From Methanolobus vulcani (GTDB taxonomy: Archaea > Halobacteriota > Methanosarcinia > Methanosarcinales > Methanosarcinaceae): a stretch of DNA of 64,000 bases. Below, piece after piece: positions 44,747 through 54,438 of the stretch. The stretch is from the NCBI RefSeq assembly GCF_900100715.1, contig NZ_FNCA01000003.1, forward strand, positions 186,001-250,000. Direction: 5' to 3'. The stretch's first letter is position 1. Each line of letters starts with the position of its first letter. The notes under the pieces were generated by a model. The model was given only the letters and a program-made list of their open reading frames with translations. It had not been told where the DNA came from and did not search any database. The position numbers were made by a program, and so were the translations under genes.

Positions 44747-46219
44747 TTGACGGGGAAGGATAAAATACTGATAGTAGACGATGAGAAGATCAACGTCGCA
44801 GTTCTGACATCATATCTTGCAGATAATTATGATGTAATTACAGCATCCAATGGTGAGGAAGCACTCAAAATAGTGAAAAAAGAAGAGCCGGATCTCATCT
44901 TACTTGATGTCGTCATGCCAGGAATGGATGGATTCGACATATGCAAGATAATCAAACACGATTATAAACTCGATTTTATACCCATAATAATGCTCACAGC
45001 CCTTACTTCGAGGAATGATCACCATAAAGGTATAGAAGTCGGTGCAGATGATTTTCTTAAGAAACCTGCTGACAGGTTTGAACTTGACAAGAAGATAACA
45101 GCACTTTTGCGCATCAAAGAACATCACGACTCACTTCTGCAAGACCGGAATAAAGCATACGAATATCTGGACTATGTAGGTGTTTTAATCGCAGTTCTGG
45201 ACAGAGACTACAAGCTCATTCATATCAACCAGAAAGGTGCGGATATCCTGGGATATAACAGGAACAACATAATTAACAGGGACTGGATAGATCTTATTGT
45301 TTCCGAGAGCTATGCAAACCTTGTTAAGAGAAAATACGACATGCTTCTGGATGGCATTATGAACGAACCTGAATGTTCCGAATATCCCATAATGACAATC
45401 ACACGTAAGGAGAAACTTTTCAAATGGCACTATTCTGTCCTGAGAGATGCGAAAGGAAATATTACAAACATCCTGATGTCAGGAGAGGACATAACCGAAA
45501 AGAGAAAGGATGAGATCAAGCTCATGGAATATGCTAAAGAACTTCAGAAGTCCAATGAAATTAAAGATCTATTTACTGATGTTCTCCGCCATGACCTGCT
45601 AAATCCTGCAGGACTTATCAAATCATTCACAGAGCTTCTTGAAGAGACAGGAACCAATGAAAAACAGCAACGTCTCATAGAGAACATTAAAAAATCGAAT
45701 CTTAGACTTATCGGACTTATTGATAATGCTGCCAAACTCGCCAAACTTGAATCTATCAATGAGATGGCATTTGTAAAGACCAATATATCTCAGATGATAA
45801 ATGATGTACAGGACAATTTCGAGCAGGACCTTAAAAGTAAGAATATCACCCTGAAAAGTGAGACTTACGGCCAACATCCGGCACTTGCCAACCCAATGAT
45901 TGAAGGAGTATTTTCTAATCTTATATCAAACGCTATCAAATACAGCCCGGAAAATACCAATATTACGGTTAAAGTAGAAGATCTTGCAGATAAATTGAAA
46001 ATCTCCGTGGCAGACCAGGGAGATGGTGTTCCTGACAAGGATAAAGAAGCGGTATTCACGCGTTTTAACCGTTTGCACAAGGAAAATATCAAGGGTAGTG
46101 GAATTGGGCTTGCTATTGTCAAAAGGATCATGGACCTTCATGGAGAAAATGTAGGTGTCATTGATAATCCACAAGGAAGGGGAAGTGTATTCTGGTTTAC
46201 ACTGAAAAAAGCGCTTTGA
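44747..46219 (+). CDS. Receiver-PAS-histidine kinase in the nitrogen island
   Basis: This 490-residue protein has an N-terminal receiver (phospho-Asp in LLDVVMPGMDG, near 52), a PAS domain (about 135-250), a dimerisation box with LRHDLLNP (near 283) and an HATPase domain with NLISNAIKYS and GSGIGLAI. It looks complete except that it has no classical ATG start; TTG at 44747 sits about 25-30 bases after a TATA-like run, so the mRNA may be nearly leaderless. Its promoter contains the GATTCCGT motif. Its job in nitrogen control is an inference. It ends in a shared terminator with the second amt. Confidence 0.88.
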   Translation: MTGKDKILIVDDEKINVAVLTSYLADNYDVITASNGEEALKIVKKEEPDLILLDVVMPGMDGFDICKIIKHDYKLDFIPIIMLTALTSRNDHHKGIEVGADDFLKKPADRFELDKKITALLRIKEHHDSLLQDRNKAYEYLDYVGVLIAVLDRDYKLIHINQKGADILGYNRNNIINRDWIDLIVSESYANLVKRKYDMLLDGIMNEPECSEYPIMTITRKEKLFKWHYSVLRDAKGNITNILMSGEDITEKRKDEIKLMEYAKELQKSNEIKDLFTDVLRHDLLNPAGLIKSFTELLEETGTNEKQQRLIENIKKSNLRLIGLIDNAAKLAKLESINEMAFVKTNISQMINDVQDNFEQDLKSKNITLKSETYGQHPALANPMIEGVFSNLISNAIKYSPENTNITVKVEDLADKLKISVADQGDGVPDKDKEAVFTRFNRLHKENIKGSGIGLAIVKRIMDLHGENVGVIDNPQGRGSVFWFTLKKAL

Positions 46220-46244
46220 GTTATGAAAGAGAGAATAAAAGAAT

Positions 46245-46264
46245 GGTGCACAGTGCTGTGCACC
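46245..46264. terminator. Bidirectional terminator between sensor kinase and amt2
   Basis: GGTGCACAG (46245-46253) and CTGTGCACC (46256-46264) form a perfect nine-bp stem. TAATCTTTTCT follows on one strand and an AT-rich stretch (ATTCTTTTATTCTCTC) on the other. It serves two convergent genes. Confidence 0.8.
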
Positions 46265-46280
46265 TAATCTTTTCTACCAG

Positions 46281-47501
46281 TTAAATAAGGTGAATATCGT
46301 ATGCCATCTCACCATGAATGGACATGTCAAGTCCCTGGTGTTCTTCGTCATCTGATACCTTTACCGGTGTGATATAGTTGATGGCTATGAGCATTATGTA
46401 TGTGAATACAAATGCATAGAGTGATGCTGCAACTACTACAATGAGCTGTATCATGAAGAAGCTACCACCACCATAGAGAAGACCGTCAGCACCATTTGGA
46501 TTAATAGCTGTGGATGCAAAGATACCAAGAAGCACGGTACCAAGCACACCGCCCATACCATGGACTCCCCATACATCCAGTGCATCATCCCATCCTAGCT
46601 TGTTCTTGATGTGGACACAATAGTAGCAGACAAATCCTGCAGCGATTCCAAAAAGAGCTGCAACCGGCATTGACACATAACCTGCTGCAGGTGTGATGGT
46701 TGCAAGTCCTGCAACAGAACCTGTCAGAAGTTCCACAAACTTTGGTTTTCCCTGTTTTACCCATGCGATAGTGAGCCATGTAATTGCGGCAAATGATGCT
46801 GAGATGTCAGTGTTGAGGAATGCAAGAGGAGTGATAGTGTCAACATTAAGCTCACTTCCTGCGTTAAATCCATACCAACCGAACCAGAGAAGTGCAGTTC
46901 CTATTGCAACCAGTGGAAGACTGTTGGGTTTGGATGCACGGTCCTTTCTTGAGCCTACATAGAACACAGATGCCAGTGCTGCAAAACCTGCAGTAGCATG
47001 AACGACGATTCCGCCTGCATAGTCAAGAACTCCGATGTTTGCGAGCAGACCACCGCCCCATACCATGTGGACGAATGGATAGTACACAAGTACCTGCCAG
47101 AGAACAAGGAATATGAGATATGCCTTGAAGGTCACACGATTGACAAATGCTCCTGTGATGAGTGCCGGAGTGATGATAGCGAACATCATCTGATAGGAGA
47201 TGAAGACGATCTCAGGAATTGCACCGTTTGCAGAAAATGCTGAGGTTATGGTTACACCATTTAAGAACATCTTGTCAAGGTTACCGATGATGCCACCTGC
47301 ACCACCGCTGAAACAGAGAGAATAACCCACGATAAACCAGAGAATGGTTGTAATTCCTAGGGATACGAAACTTTGCATCATTATCCCTAAGATATTGCGT
47401 TTACATGCCAGTCCGCCATAGAAAAAGGCAAGGCCAGGGGTCATGAGCATAACAAGGCTCGTGGCCACCAGCATAAATCCTGTAGTACCTGTATCAAACA
47501 T
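46281..47501 (-). CDS. amt: Second ammonium transporter (Amt)
   Basis: This 406-residue Amt protein has the expected MTPGLAFFYGGL and GWYGFNAGS signatures and both pore histidines (VVHATAGF and WGVHGMGG). It lacks the signal-peptide extension of the first amt and is only moderately similar to it. It lies on the opposite strand with no glnK partner. Its promoter is in the 47.5-47.6 kb region, where TATA-like ACATTTAAACTTAG is visible on the minus strand. Probably it provides a second affinity or regulation state. Confidence 0.95.
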   Translation of the reverse strand: MFDTGTTGFMLVATSLVMLMTPGLAFFYGGLACKRNILGIMMQSFVSLGITTILWFIVGYSLCFSGGAGGIIGNLDKMFLNGVTITSAFSANGAIPEIVFISYQMMFAIITPALITGAFVNRVTFKAYLIFLVLWQVLVYYPFVHMVWGGGLLANIGVLDYAGGIVVHATAGFAALASVFYVGSRKDRASKPNSLPLVAIGTALLWFGWYGFNAGSELNVDTITPLAFLNTDISASFAAITWLTIAWVKQGKPKFVELLTGSVAGLATITPAAGYVSMPVAALFGIAAGFVCYYCVHIKNKLGWDDALDVWGVHGMGGVLGTVLLGIFASTAINPNGADGLLYGGGSFFMIQLIVVVAASLYAFVFTYIMLIAINYITPVKVSDDEEHQGLDMSIHGEMAYDIHLI

Positions 47502-47806
47502 AAACGTATACCTGCCTAAATAGCTAAGTTTAAATGTAGATTAGTTAGAGCTACGAAACACATTACCCATTTCCGCCATAGTTCTATTTTAATGTTACTG
47601 TTCAGAAAATAATAAAAATGAAAACAAATCAAAATAAGGAACATTATCAAAAACAGAAGAAACAATCTGAAAATAAAGAAAAATAAACTGTTGTATTCAT
47701 TATAAACTCAATACGGCAGGCAATGAAGAGGCAAATAATACATTTTATATGATGAAATCTAAAAATCTGTTCCTATTAATAAGTAGTATTAAGTATTATA
47801 AGACAA
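47502..47806. other. Promoter region of amt2 and upstream region of the candidate sRNA
   Basis: No ORF. The first part holds the minus-strand promoter of amt2, including a CGGAAATGGGTAATG block. The second part is AT-rich and leads into the candidate sRNA promoter. A TATA-like TATTAAGTATTATAAG block lies at 47787-47802. Confidence 0.45.
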
Positions 47807-47822
47807 TACATAGGATTCCGTT
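47807..47822. promoter_or_regulatory. 16-base nitrogen operator candidate at the sRNA promoter
   Basis: TACATAGGATTCCGTT is identical to the block at nifH (48276-48291). It overlaps the expected transcription start. It is the longest exact repeat found in the island's intergenic DNA. Confidence 0.6.
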
Positions 47823-47824
47823 AG

Positions 47825-48012
47825 TACCCTACAAGCATAGAACCTGCTTCCTAAAGCAATAAAAACGAAACGAAACACACATTCACCCTGTGATCATGAA
47901 AGACCTGCCATGAGAAAAATGTTCACAGGAAAATGGTACTAACTACCTCTATAAGTGACATATCCGTTCTGAACGCAGCTCCGGTTGGTCAGAACGGACA
48001 CTTTTCTTTTTT
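47825..48012 (+). ncRNA. Candidate nitrogen-regulated small RNA (possible sRNA154 counterpart)
   Basis: The region has a promoter motif shared with nifH, no ORF and three consecutive hairpins. Hairpin 1: TGCTT-CCTA-AAGCA (about 47845-47858). Hairpin 2: CCTGTGA (47887-47893) with TCACAGG (47923-47929), enclosing an inner TCATG/CATGA stem. Hairpin 3: TCCGTTCTGA (47963-47972) with TCAGAACGGA (47989-47998), a 10-bp stem with a 16-base loop, followed by CACTTTTCTTTTTT. A single-stranded CTACCTCT (about 47943-47950) could pair with Shine-Dalgarno sequences. Methanosarcina mazei sRNA154 is a known nitrogen-controlled RNA; homology here is not tested. 5' end is estimated. Confidence 0.65.
47963..48012 (+). 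terminator. Terminator hairpin of the candidate sRNA
   Basis: The 10-bp stem 47963-47972/47989-47998 followed by CACTTTTCTTTTTT is a strong factor-independent-like end. Its loop carries AACGCAGCTCC, also found in the nifH leader. Confidence 0.75.
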
Positions 48013-48275
48013 ATCCATAAAAAATATAATACAAAAAGAATACTGCCTTGACTCGTCAGTTAATAGCTTCCATTAAAATGGTCAGATTATACAGTATATA
48101 AGTGTTTGCCAAAATAGGACAAAAAACACGGATTTTGTCTGAGATTGATAAAAATTAATTACTTTGAGAATAAAACACTGAAGTTGGCAAATAAAGCAAC
48201 TTGATTCTGTTTTTCATTTTTGGTTAAAAAATAAACAAATGTAAATAAGCAATGATTTTATATATAGGAACATAG
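48013..48275. other. Region upstream of the nifH promoter
   Basis: No gene seen. The sequence is AT-rich. The nifH TATA box TTTTATATATAGG is at 48255-48268. A GGAA at 48267-48270 and TTCC at 48285-48288 face each other, 14 bases apart; methanogen NrpR operators have GGAA/TTCC halves but usually with a shorter spacer. Confidence 0.45.
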
Positions 48276-48291
48276 TACATAGGATTCCGTT
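48276..48291. promoter_or_regulatory. 16-base nitrogen operator candidate at nifH
   Basis: TACATAGGATTCCGTT starts about 17 bases after the TATA centre, where transcription should begin. It is identical to the block at 47807-47822 and flanked by GTAC on both sides (GTAC...GTAC), which adds dyad symmetry. NrpR is the obvious candidate binder. Confidence 0.6.
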
Positions 48292-48367
48292 GTACGTTAC
48301 GAAATAACGCAGCTCCAATAATTAACACAGTCGTACAACAAACACAACAAAAAAACACATCAAATAA

Positions 48368-49207
<840 letters not shown>

Positions 49208-49230
49208 ATAGAATCAGAGGTGAAAAAACA

Positions 49231-49548
49231 ATGCAGATGATTCGTGCAATAATCAGACCGGAAAAGGTAACTGATGTTGTTGAAGCTCTTGAAAAGGAAA
49301 GCTTTGTATCTCTCACCAAGTCCGATGTATTCGGAAGAGGAAAGCAGAGAGGAATACACACAGCAGAATTACAGTTTAATGAACTTCCAAAGACAATGCT
49401 CATGCTAGTAGTCGAAGATGGAGACAAGGACAAAGTCCTTGACATCATCAAGACTTCAGCTCACACAGGAAAGTACGGAGACGGTAAGATTTTCGTAAAC
49501 CCGGTAGAAAGCGCATACACGATCCGTACAGGCGCAAGCGGACTTTAA
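49231..49548 (+). CDS. nifI1: Nitrogen regulatory protein NifI1
   Basis: This 105-residue PII-like protein reads [23 protein letters not shown], and the C-terminus is [22 protein letters not shown]. NifI1 and NifI2 together bind dinitrogenase and switch it off when ammonium is present. Its T-loop differs from GlnK (no tyrosine site). AGAGGTG precedes the ATG. The position between nifH and nifD is diagnostic for archaeal nif. Confidence 0.95.
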   Translation: MQMIRAIIRPEKVTDVVEALEKESFVSLTKSDVFGRGKQRGIHTAELQFNELPKTMLMLVVEDGDKDKVLDIIKTSAHTGKYGDGKIFVNPVESAYTIRTGASGL

Positions 49549-49567
49549 ATCCGTGGAGGGATCTCAA

Positions 49568-49945
49568 ATGAAGGAAATAACGGCAATCATCCGTATGAAC
49601 AAGGTGCATAAGACACTTGATGCCCTTGATGGATGCGGATACCCCTCATTCACCGTGGAAAAGGTGATGGGACGCGGAAAGCAAAGGGGATTATGCTTTG
49701 AATTTGATCCACCGCTCCCTGAACAGGAAGAACCAAACCTTACACACGTGCCATTCGTTCCAAAGAGAATGTTTACGATCATAGTGGATGACAAGGCAGC
49801 TGAGAAGGTAGTACAGAAAATAATCAAGATCAACCAGACAGGCCATGCAGGAGATGGAAAGATCTTCGTCACAGACATACCTGAAGCTTACAGAGTAAGA
49901 ACTGGTGAATCAGGAGAAATGACCGTAGGGAGGAATGTGGAATGA
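49568..49945 (+). CDS. nifI2: Nitrogen regulatory protein NifI2
   Basis: This 125-residue PII-like protein starts [20 protein letters not shown] and has an extended T-loop ([18 protein letters not shown]) that distinguishes NifI2 from NifI1. GGAGGG lies before ATG at 49568; the earlier in-frame GTG would read through the ribosome site and is rejected. Its stop overlaps the nifD ATG by four bases. It acts with NifI1 in the post-translational control of nitrogenase. Confidence 0.95.
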   Translation: MKEITAIIRMNKVHKTLDALDGCGYPSFTVEKVMGRGKQRGLCFEFDPPLPEQEEPNLTHVPFVPKRMFTIIVDDKAAEKVVQKIIKINQTGHAGDGKIFVTDIPEAYRVRTGESGEMTVGRNVE

Positions 49946-51525
49946 GTTCTGAAGTAGAACATTCACAGAATGTCCTTGACGAAATGATGAAGGTCTACCC
50001 TGCAAAGACTGAAAAGGACAGAAGGAAGCACTTTACAGTAAAGGATTCCTGCGAAACAGAACAGCACATCGAAGCCAACGCAAAGACGGTCCCTGGTATT
50101 ATGACAAACCGTGGTTGTGCTTATGCCGGCGGAAAGGGTGTGGTGATGGGACCTATTAAGGATATGGTTCACATCACACATGGACCAATTGGCTGTGGAT
50201 ATTACACCTGGGGGACCAGACGTAACATGGCCAAGGCAGAAGACGGCGGCGACAACTACCTGCAATACTGTTTCTCAACAGATATGAAAGAAACAGATAT
50301 TGTATTCGGTGGTGAAAAGAAGCTCAAGGAAGCAATTGATGATGCAATGAGAATCTTCAAGCCAGGAGCTATCTCCATCAATGCAACGTGCCCAGTAGGA
50401 CTTATCGGTGACGATATTGAATCCGTAGCACGTAATGCAGAAAAGGATTATCCTGGTTTAAAGGTACTGGCTCTTCGCTGTGAAGGATACAGAGGTGTAA
50501 GCCAGTCAGCAGGACACCACGTTGCAAGTAACGTGATCATGGAAGCACTTATCGGTACTGAACAACTTGAAAACCCAACACCATTTGACATCAACATCTT
50601 TGGTGAATACAACATTGGCGGGGACCTCTGGGAGATCAAGCCACTCTTTGAAAAAATAGGATACCGTATAGTTTCTAGTTTCACAGGAGACGGTTCATAC
50701 CACAATCTTGCAAAGGCACACCAGGCAAAGCTCAGTATCCTTCTCTGTCACAGGTCAGTTAACTACACTAACCGTATGATGGAAGAGAAGTACGGAGTTC
50801 CATGGCTCAAGGTCAATTACATTGGTGTTGAAGGAACAAAGAAGTCACTCAGAAAGATGGCTGAATTCTTCGATGATGCAGAACTTACCAGGAAGACAGA
50901 AGAAATAATTGAAGAAGAAGTAGCAAAGATCCAGCCTGAACTCGAAAAGTACAGGAACAAGCTTCAGGGCAAGACAGCATTCATCTATGCTGGTGGTTCC
51001 AGGTCACACCACTACCAGAACCTCTTTGAAGATCTCGGAATGAAGGTACTTGTTGCAGGATACCAGTTTGCTCACCGTGATGACTACGAAGGAAGGCAGA
51101 TTCTTGAAGGTATGAAGGAAAAGGCATCAAGTGGGATCCTTGAAGATCTCCACTATGAGAGAGATGAAAACTTCACACCAGCCATCAGTGAAGAACGTAT
51201 GGCAGAACTCAAGGAAAAGCTTGGTCTTATGAGCTATGAAGGAATGCTACCGGAAATGAAGGATGGTGCTATCATGGTGGATGATCTGAACCATTACGAG
51301 ACAGAATTCCTTATCAAGGAACTCAAGCCAGATCTGTTCTGTTCCGGCATCAAGGACAAGTACTGGGCACAGAAGATGGGAATCCCATCAAGACAGATAC
51401 ACTCATATGACTACAGCGGTCGTTACACCGGATTTACTGGTGTACTGAACTTCGCAAGAGATGTAGACATGGCAGTGAACAACCCAAGCTGGAAGCTCCA
51501 GAAGACTCCATGGAAGGGAGCATAA
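49942..51525 (+). CDS. nifD: Nitrogenase molybdenum-iron protein alpha chain
   Basis: This 527-residue NifD has P-cluster cysteines in [17 protein letters not shown] and [12 protein letters not shown]. FeMo-cofactor ligands are in [11 protein letters not shown] (Cys) and [18 protein letters not shown] (His), and the proton-relay AGHHVASN segment is present. All are intact for a molybdenum nitrogenase. It forms the alpha2beta2 dinitrogenase with NifK, which is 14 bases on. Confidence 0.98.
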   Translation: MSSEVEHSQNVLDEMMKVYPAKTEKDRRKHFTVKDSCETEQHIEANAKTVPGIMTNRGCAYAGGKGVVMGPIKDMVHITHGPIGCGYYTWGTRRNMAKAEDGGDNYLQYCFSTDMKETDIVFGGEKKLKEAIDDAMRIFKPGAISINATCPVGLIGDDIESVARNAEKDYPGLKVLALRCEGYRGVSQSAGHHVASNVIMEALIGTEQLENPTPFDINIFGEYNIGGDLWEIKPLFEKIGYRIVSSFTGDGSYHNLAKAHQAKLSILLCHRSVNYTNRMMEEKYGVPWLKVNYIGVEGTKKSLRKMAEFFDDAELTRKTEEIIEEEVAKIQPELEKYRNKLQGKTAFIYAGGSRSHHYQNLFEDLGMKVLVAGYQFAHRDDYEGRQILEGMKEKASSGILEDLHYERDENFTPAISEERMAELKEKLGLMSYEGMLPEMKDGAIMVDDLNHYETEFLIKELKPDLFCSGIKDKYWAQKMGIPSRQIHSYDYSGRYTGFTGVLNFARDVDMAVNNPSWKLQKTPWKGA

Positions 51526-51539
51526 AGGAGGGCTGAAAA

Positions 51540-52910
51540 ATGTTAGATTATACACCAAAGGAAAAGGTGGAGAGAAATGCACTGGTTGTTAACCCTGCAA
51601 AGATCTGCCAGCCTATTGGCGCAACATATGCTGCTCTGGGTATACGCAACTGTATGCCCCACAGCCATGGTTCACAGGGATGTCTTTCATACCTGAGAAT
51701 GTGCCTTACAAGACACTTCAGGGAACCAACAATCGGTACAACCAGCAGTTTCTATGAAGGTACTGCTGTATTCGGTGGTGCATCAAACCTCAAGAAGTCA
51801 CTTGAGAACATAGAAGCTGTATACACGCCTGAAGTTGTAGCGATTCACACAACCTGTCTCTCAGAGACAATCGGTGATGATGTCGGCTCGATCATTGAAG
51901 ATGTAAAAGAAGAAGAACTCATCGACCCATCCATCAAGCTCTGTGCAGCATCAACACCAAGTTATGTGGGATCCCACGTAACAGGTTATGACAATATGGT
52001 AAAGTCATTTGTCACAACCTTTGCAACAAAGACAAAGCCAAACGGAAAGCTGAACGTAATTCCTGGTTTCGTAGATCCTGGAGACATTCGTGAGATCAAG
52101 AGATTACTCTCTATCATGAATATCCCAACAATTGTCTTCCCTGACCAGACAGATGTTCTTGATACCGGAATGGGAATGGAAAGAGAACTGTTTGCAAATG
52201 GCGGAACACCAATCGGTGACGTCGAAGACAGTGCAAACTCCATGGGTACCATCGCACTCTGCAGTATGGCAGGAGGCGCAGCAGCAAATGTATTCAAGAA
52301 CAAGTTCAAGATGCCAGTACAGATAGGACCTGCACCAATAGGTGTACGCTTTACTGACAGGTTCATCATGAAGGCAGCTGAGCTTGCAAATGTAGCGATC
52401 CCACCTGAACTTGAACTGGAAAGGTCAAGGGTAGTTGACATGATGACAGATGCTCACCCACACTTCTATGGTAAGAAGGTAGCCATATTTGGTGACCCAG
52501 ACATAATAGAGGGTCTCACAAGCCTTGTGCTTGAAATGGGAATGGAGCCTGTTGTAGTTCTTTCAGGATCAGTAAGCAAGGCTTACGTGGAAAGAGTCTC
52601 TGAGATGGTACACCCACTGTACCCTAGCGCACAGATCCTTGACGAAGCTGATCTTTTCACACTCCACCAGATCATAAAGAATGAGCCTGTAGACATGCTG
52701 ATCGGTAACACCTATGGTAAGCACATCGCTCTTGCCGAGGATATCCCACTGATCAGGGTAGGGTTCCCAATCATGGACAGGGCAAACCTGCACCACTTCC
52801 CGGTCATGGGATACGCAGGAGCAGCTCGCATGATCGAGTGGATAGGAAACACTTTCCTTGACATCAAGGACAAGACAGTTCCTGAAGAAGAACTTGAGGT
52901 CGTTCAGTAA
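51540..52910 (+). CDS. nifK: Nitrogenase molybdenum-iron protein beta chain
   Basis: This 456-residue NifK has P-cluster cysteines in NPAKICQPIG, GSQGCLSYLR and TTCLSETIGDD. The N-terminal extension of bacterial Mo-NifK is missing, as is usual in methanogens. It pairs with NifD to hold the P-cluster. AAAGGAGGGCTG lies before ATG. Confidence 0.97.
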   Translation: MLDYTPKEKVERNALVVNPAKICQPIGATYAALGIRNCMPHSHGSQGCLSYLRMCLTRHFREPTIGTTSSFYEGTAVFGGASNLKKSLENIEAVYTPEVVAIHTTCLSETIGDDVGSIIEDVKEEELIDPSIKLCAASTPSYVGSHVTGYDNMVKSFVTTFATKTKPNGKLNVIPGFVDPGDIREIKRLLSIMNIPTIVFPDQTDVLDTGMGMERELFANGGTPIGDVEDSANSMGTIALCSMAGGAAANVFKNKFKMPVQIGPAPIGVRFTDRFIMKAAELANVAIPPELELERSRVVDMMTDAHPHFYGKKVAIFGDPDIIEGLTSLVLEMGMEPVVVLSGSVSKAYVERVSEMVHPLYPSAQILDEADLFTLHQIIKNEPVDMLIGNTYGKHIALAEDIPLIRVGFPIMDRANLHHFPVMGYAGAARMIEWIGNTFLDIKDKTVPEEELEVVQ

Positions 52911-52941
52911 CGACCTCACTATATATTTTTGGAGTGAGAAC

Positions 52942-54438
52942 ATGCCAGACATTACAAGCGTTATAAACACGCTGGATGAAAGACGGCCATACATAGAACT
53001 GAAGCAGGCAAACAAGTCTGGAGAACTTGCATGTGATAACACATCAATTGCAGGTTCAATGAGCCAGAGAGCCTGTGTATATTCAGGAGCACGTGTGGCA
53101 CTTAATCCCGTAACCGATGCAATTCACCTCGTGCACGGTCCCATTGGTTGTGCAAGCTACACCTGGGATATCAGAGGAAGCCTGTCAAGTGACAAGGAAA
53201 CCTTCCGTACCAGTTTCTCAACTGATATGAAGGAGCTTGATGTTGTATTCGGTGGCGAGAAAAAACTCTCAAAGAGCATAGACGAGCTGGTCGAGTTATA
53301 CAACCCACCTGTCATCTTTGTCTATTCAACCTGTATTGTCGGTATAATCGGCGATGATCTCGAAGCCATTTGTAAGGAAGCAACCGAAAGGGTTGGAATA
53401 CCAGTATTACCTGTTCAGTCCGAGGGATTCAAGGGTACAAAGTCCGATGGATATAAGGCGGCATGTCATGCACTTATGCAGCTTATCGGAACAAAGGAAC
53501 CTGAAATAATATCTGAATACAGGATCAACATTCTTGGCGATTACAATGTGGCAGGAGACGTCTGGTTAGTAAAGCCCCTCTTTGAGAAGATGGGAATACA
53601 GGTAATTACTTCAATGACAGGAGATGCGACGGCAGATAGCATCTCAAAGGCACATGGAGCACAGCTGAATCTGGTTCAGTGTTCAGGTTCCATGACATAT
53701 CTCGCGAAGTGGATGAAGAAGGAATTCGGGATTCCTTTCACAAAGGTCAGCTATTTTGGAATAGAGGATCTTGCAATAGCACTTAGATCAACTGCTGAAT
53801 TCTTCGGTTCAGAAGAAATGATGAACATCGCAGAAGAAATAATCGAGCAGGAAACAAACAGAATAATGCCTGAAATTCAGGAAATCAGAAGCAGACTTGA
53901 AGGGAAGACTGCAGCAATTTACATGGGCGGGGCAGCCAAGGCATTAACATTGATAAAGGGCTTCCGTGAACTCGGAATGGAAGTCGTTATAATCGGTACA
54001 CAAACCGGAAAGAGAGATGATTACAAGCAGATCAGTTACCAGGTAAAGGATGGAACTGTCATTGTAGATGACGCAAATCCACTGGAACTTGCAGATCTTC
54101 TGGTAAATCAGAAGGCAGACCTCATGGTTGCAGGTGTCAAGGAAAGATTCCTTGCTTACAAGCTTGGAGTGTCATTCTGTGACTTTAACCATGATAGAAC
54201 AATTGAGTTTGAAGGTTACGACGGGTTCCTTAATTTTGCAAGGGAGCTTGATACATCTGTAAACAGTCCTGTGTGGAGATATGTTGGAAGCAAGATAGAG
54301 GACTCATATTCCGGTAGCAGCGGGGCAGAACAAACAACTGATTCAACTGCAAAAGCAGGAACAATCAAGAAGATAGAAGGGGAGAGCAATATGCAGGAAA
54401 TTAGTCCCATTACATTTCAACAGGAGCCAGTGGCATGA
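52942..54438 (+). CDS. nifE: Nitrogenase iron-molybdenum cofactor synthesis protein NifE
   Basis: This 498-residue scaffold protein, paralogous to NifD, helps build FeMo-co with NifN. It keeps cysteines in SQRACVYSG and PIGCASYTWD but lacks NifD's His cofactor ligand (FCDFNHDRTIEFEGYDG). ATG at 52942 follows GGAGTG; the frame reads back into nifK but that part is not family-like. The C-terminus ends in a Ser/Thr-rich linker and IKKIEGESNMQEI, a tail not seen in most NifE. Confidence 0.95.
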   Translation: MPDITSVINTLDERRPYIELKQANKSGELACDNTSIAGSMSQRACVYSGARVALNPVTDAIHLVHGPIGCASYTWDIRGSLSSDKETFRTSFSTDMKELDVVFGGEKKLSKSIDELVELYNPPVIFVYSTCIVGIIGDDLEAICKEATERVGIPVLPVQSEGFKGTKSDGYKAACHALMQLIGTKEPEIISEYRINILGDYNVAGDVWLVKPLFEKMGIQVITSMTGDATADSISKAHGAQLNLVQCSGSMTYLAKWMKKEFGIPFTKVSYFGIEDLAIALRSTAEFFGSEEMMNIAEEIIEQETNRIMPEIQEIRSRLEGKTAAIYMGGAAKALTLIKGFRELGMEVVIIGTQTGKRDDYKQISYQVKDGTVIVDDANPLELADLLVNQKADLMVAGVKERFLAYKLGVSFCDFNHDRTIEFEGYDGFLNFARELDTSVNSPVWRYVGSKIEDSYSGSSGAEQTTDSTAKAGTIKKIEGESNMQEISPITFQQEPVA

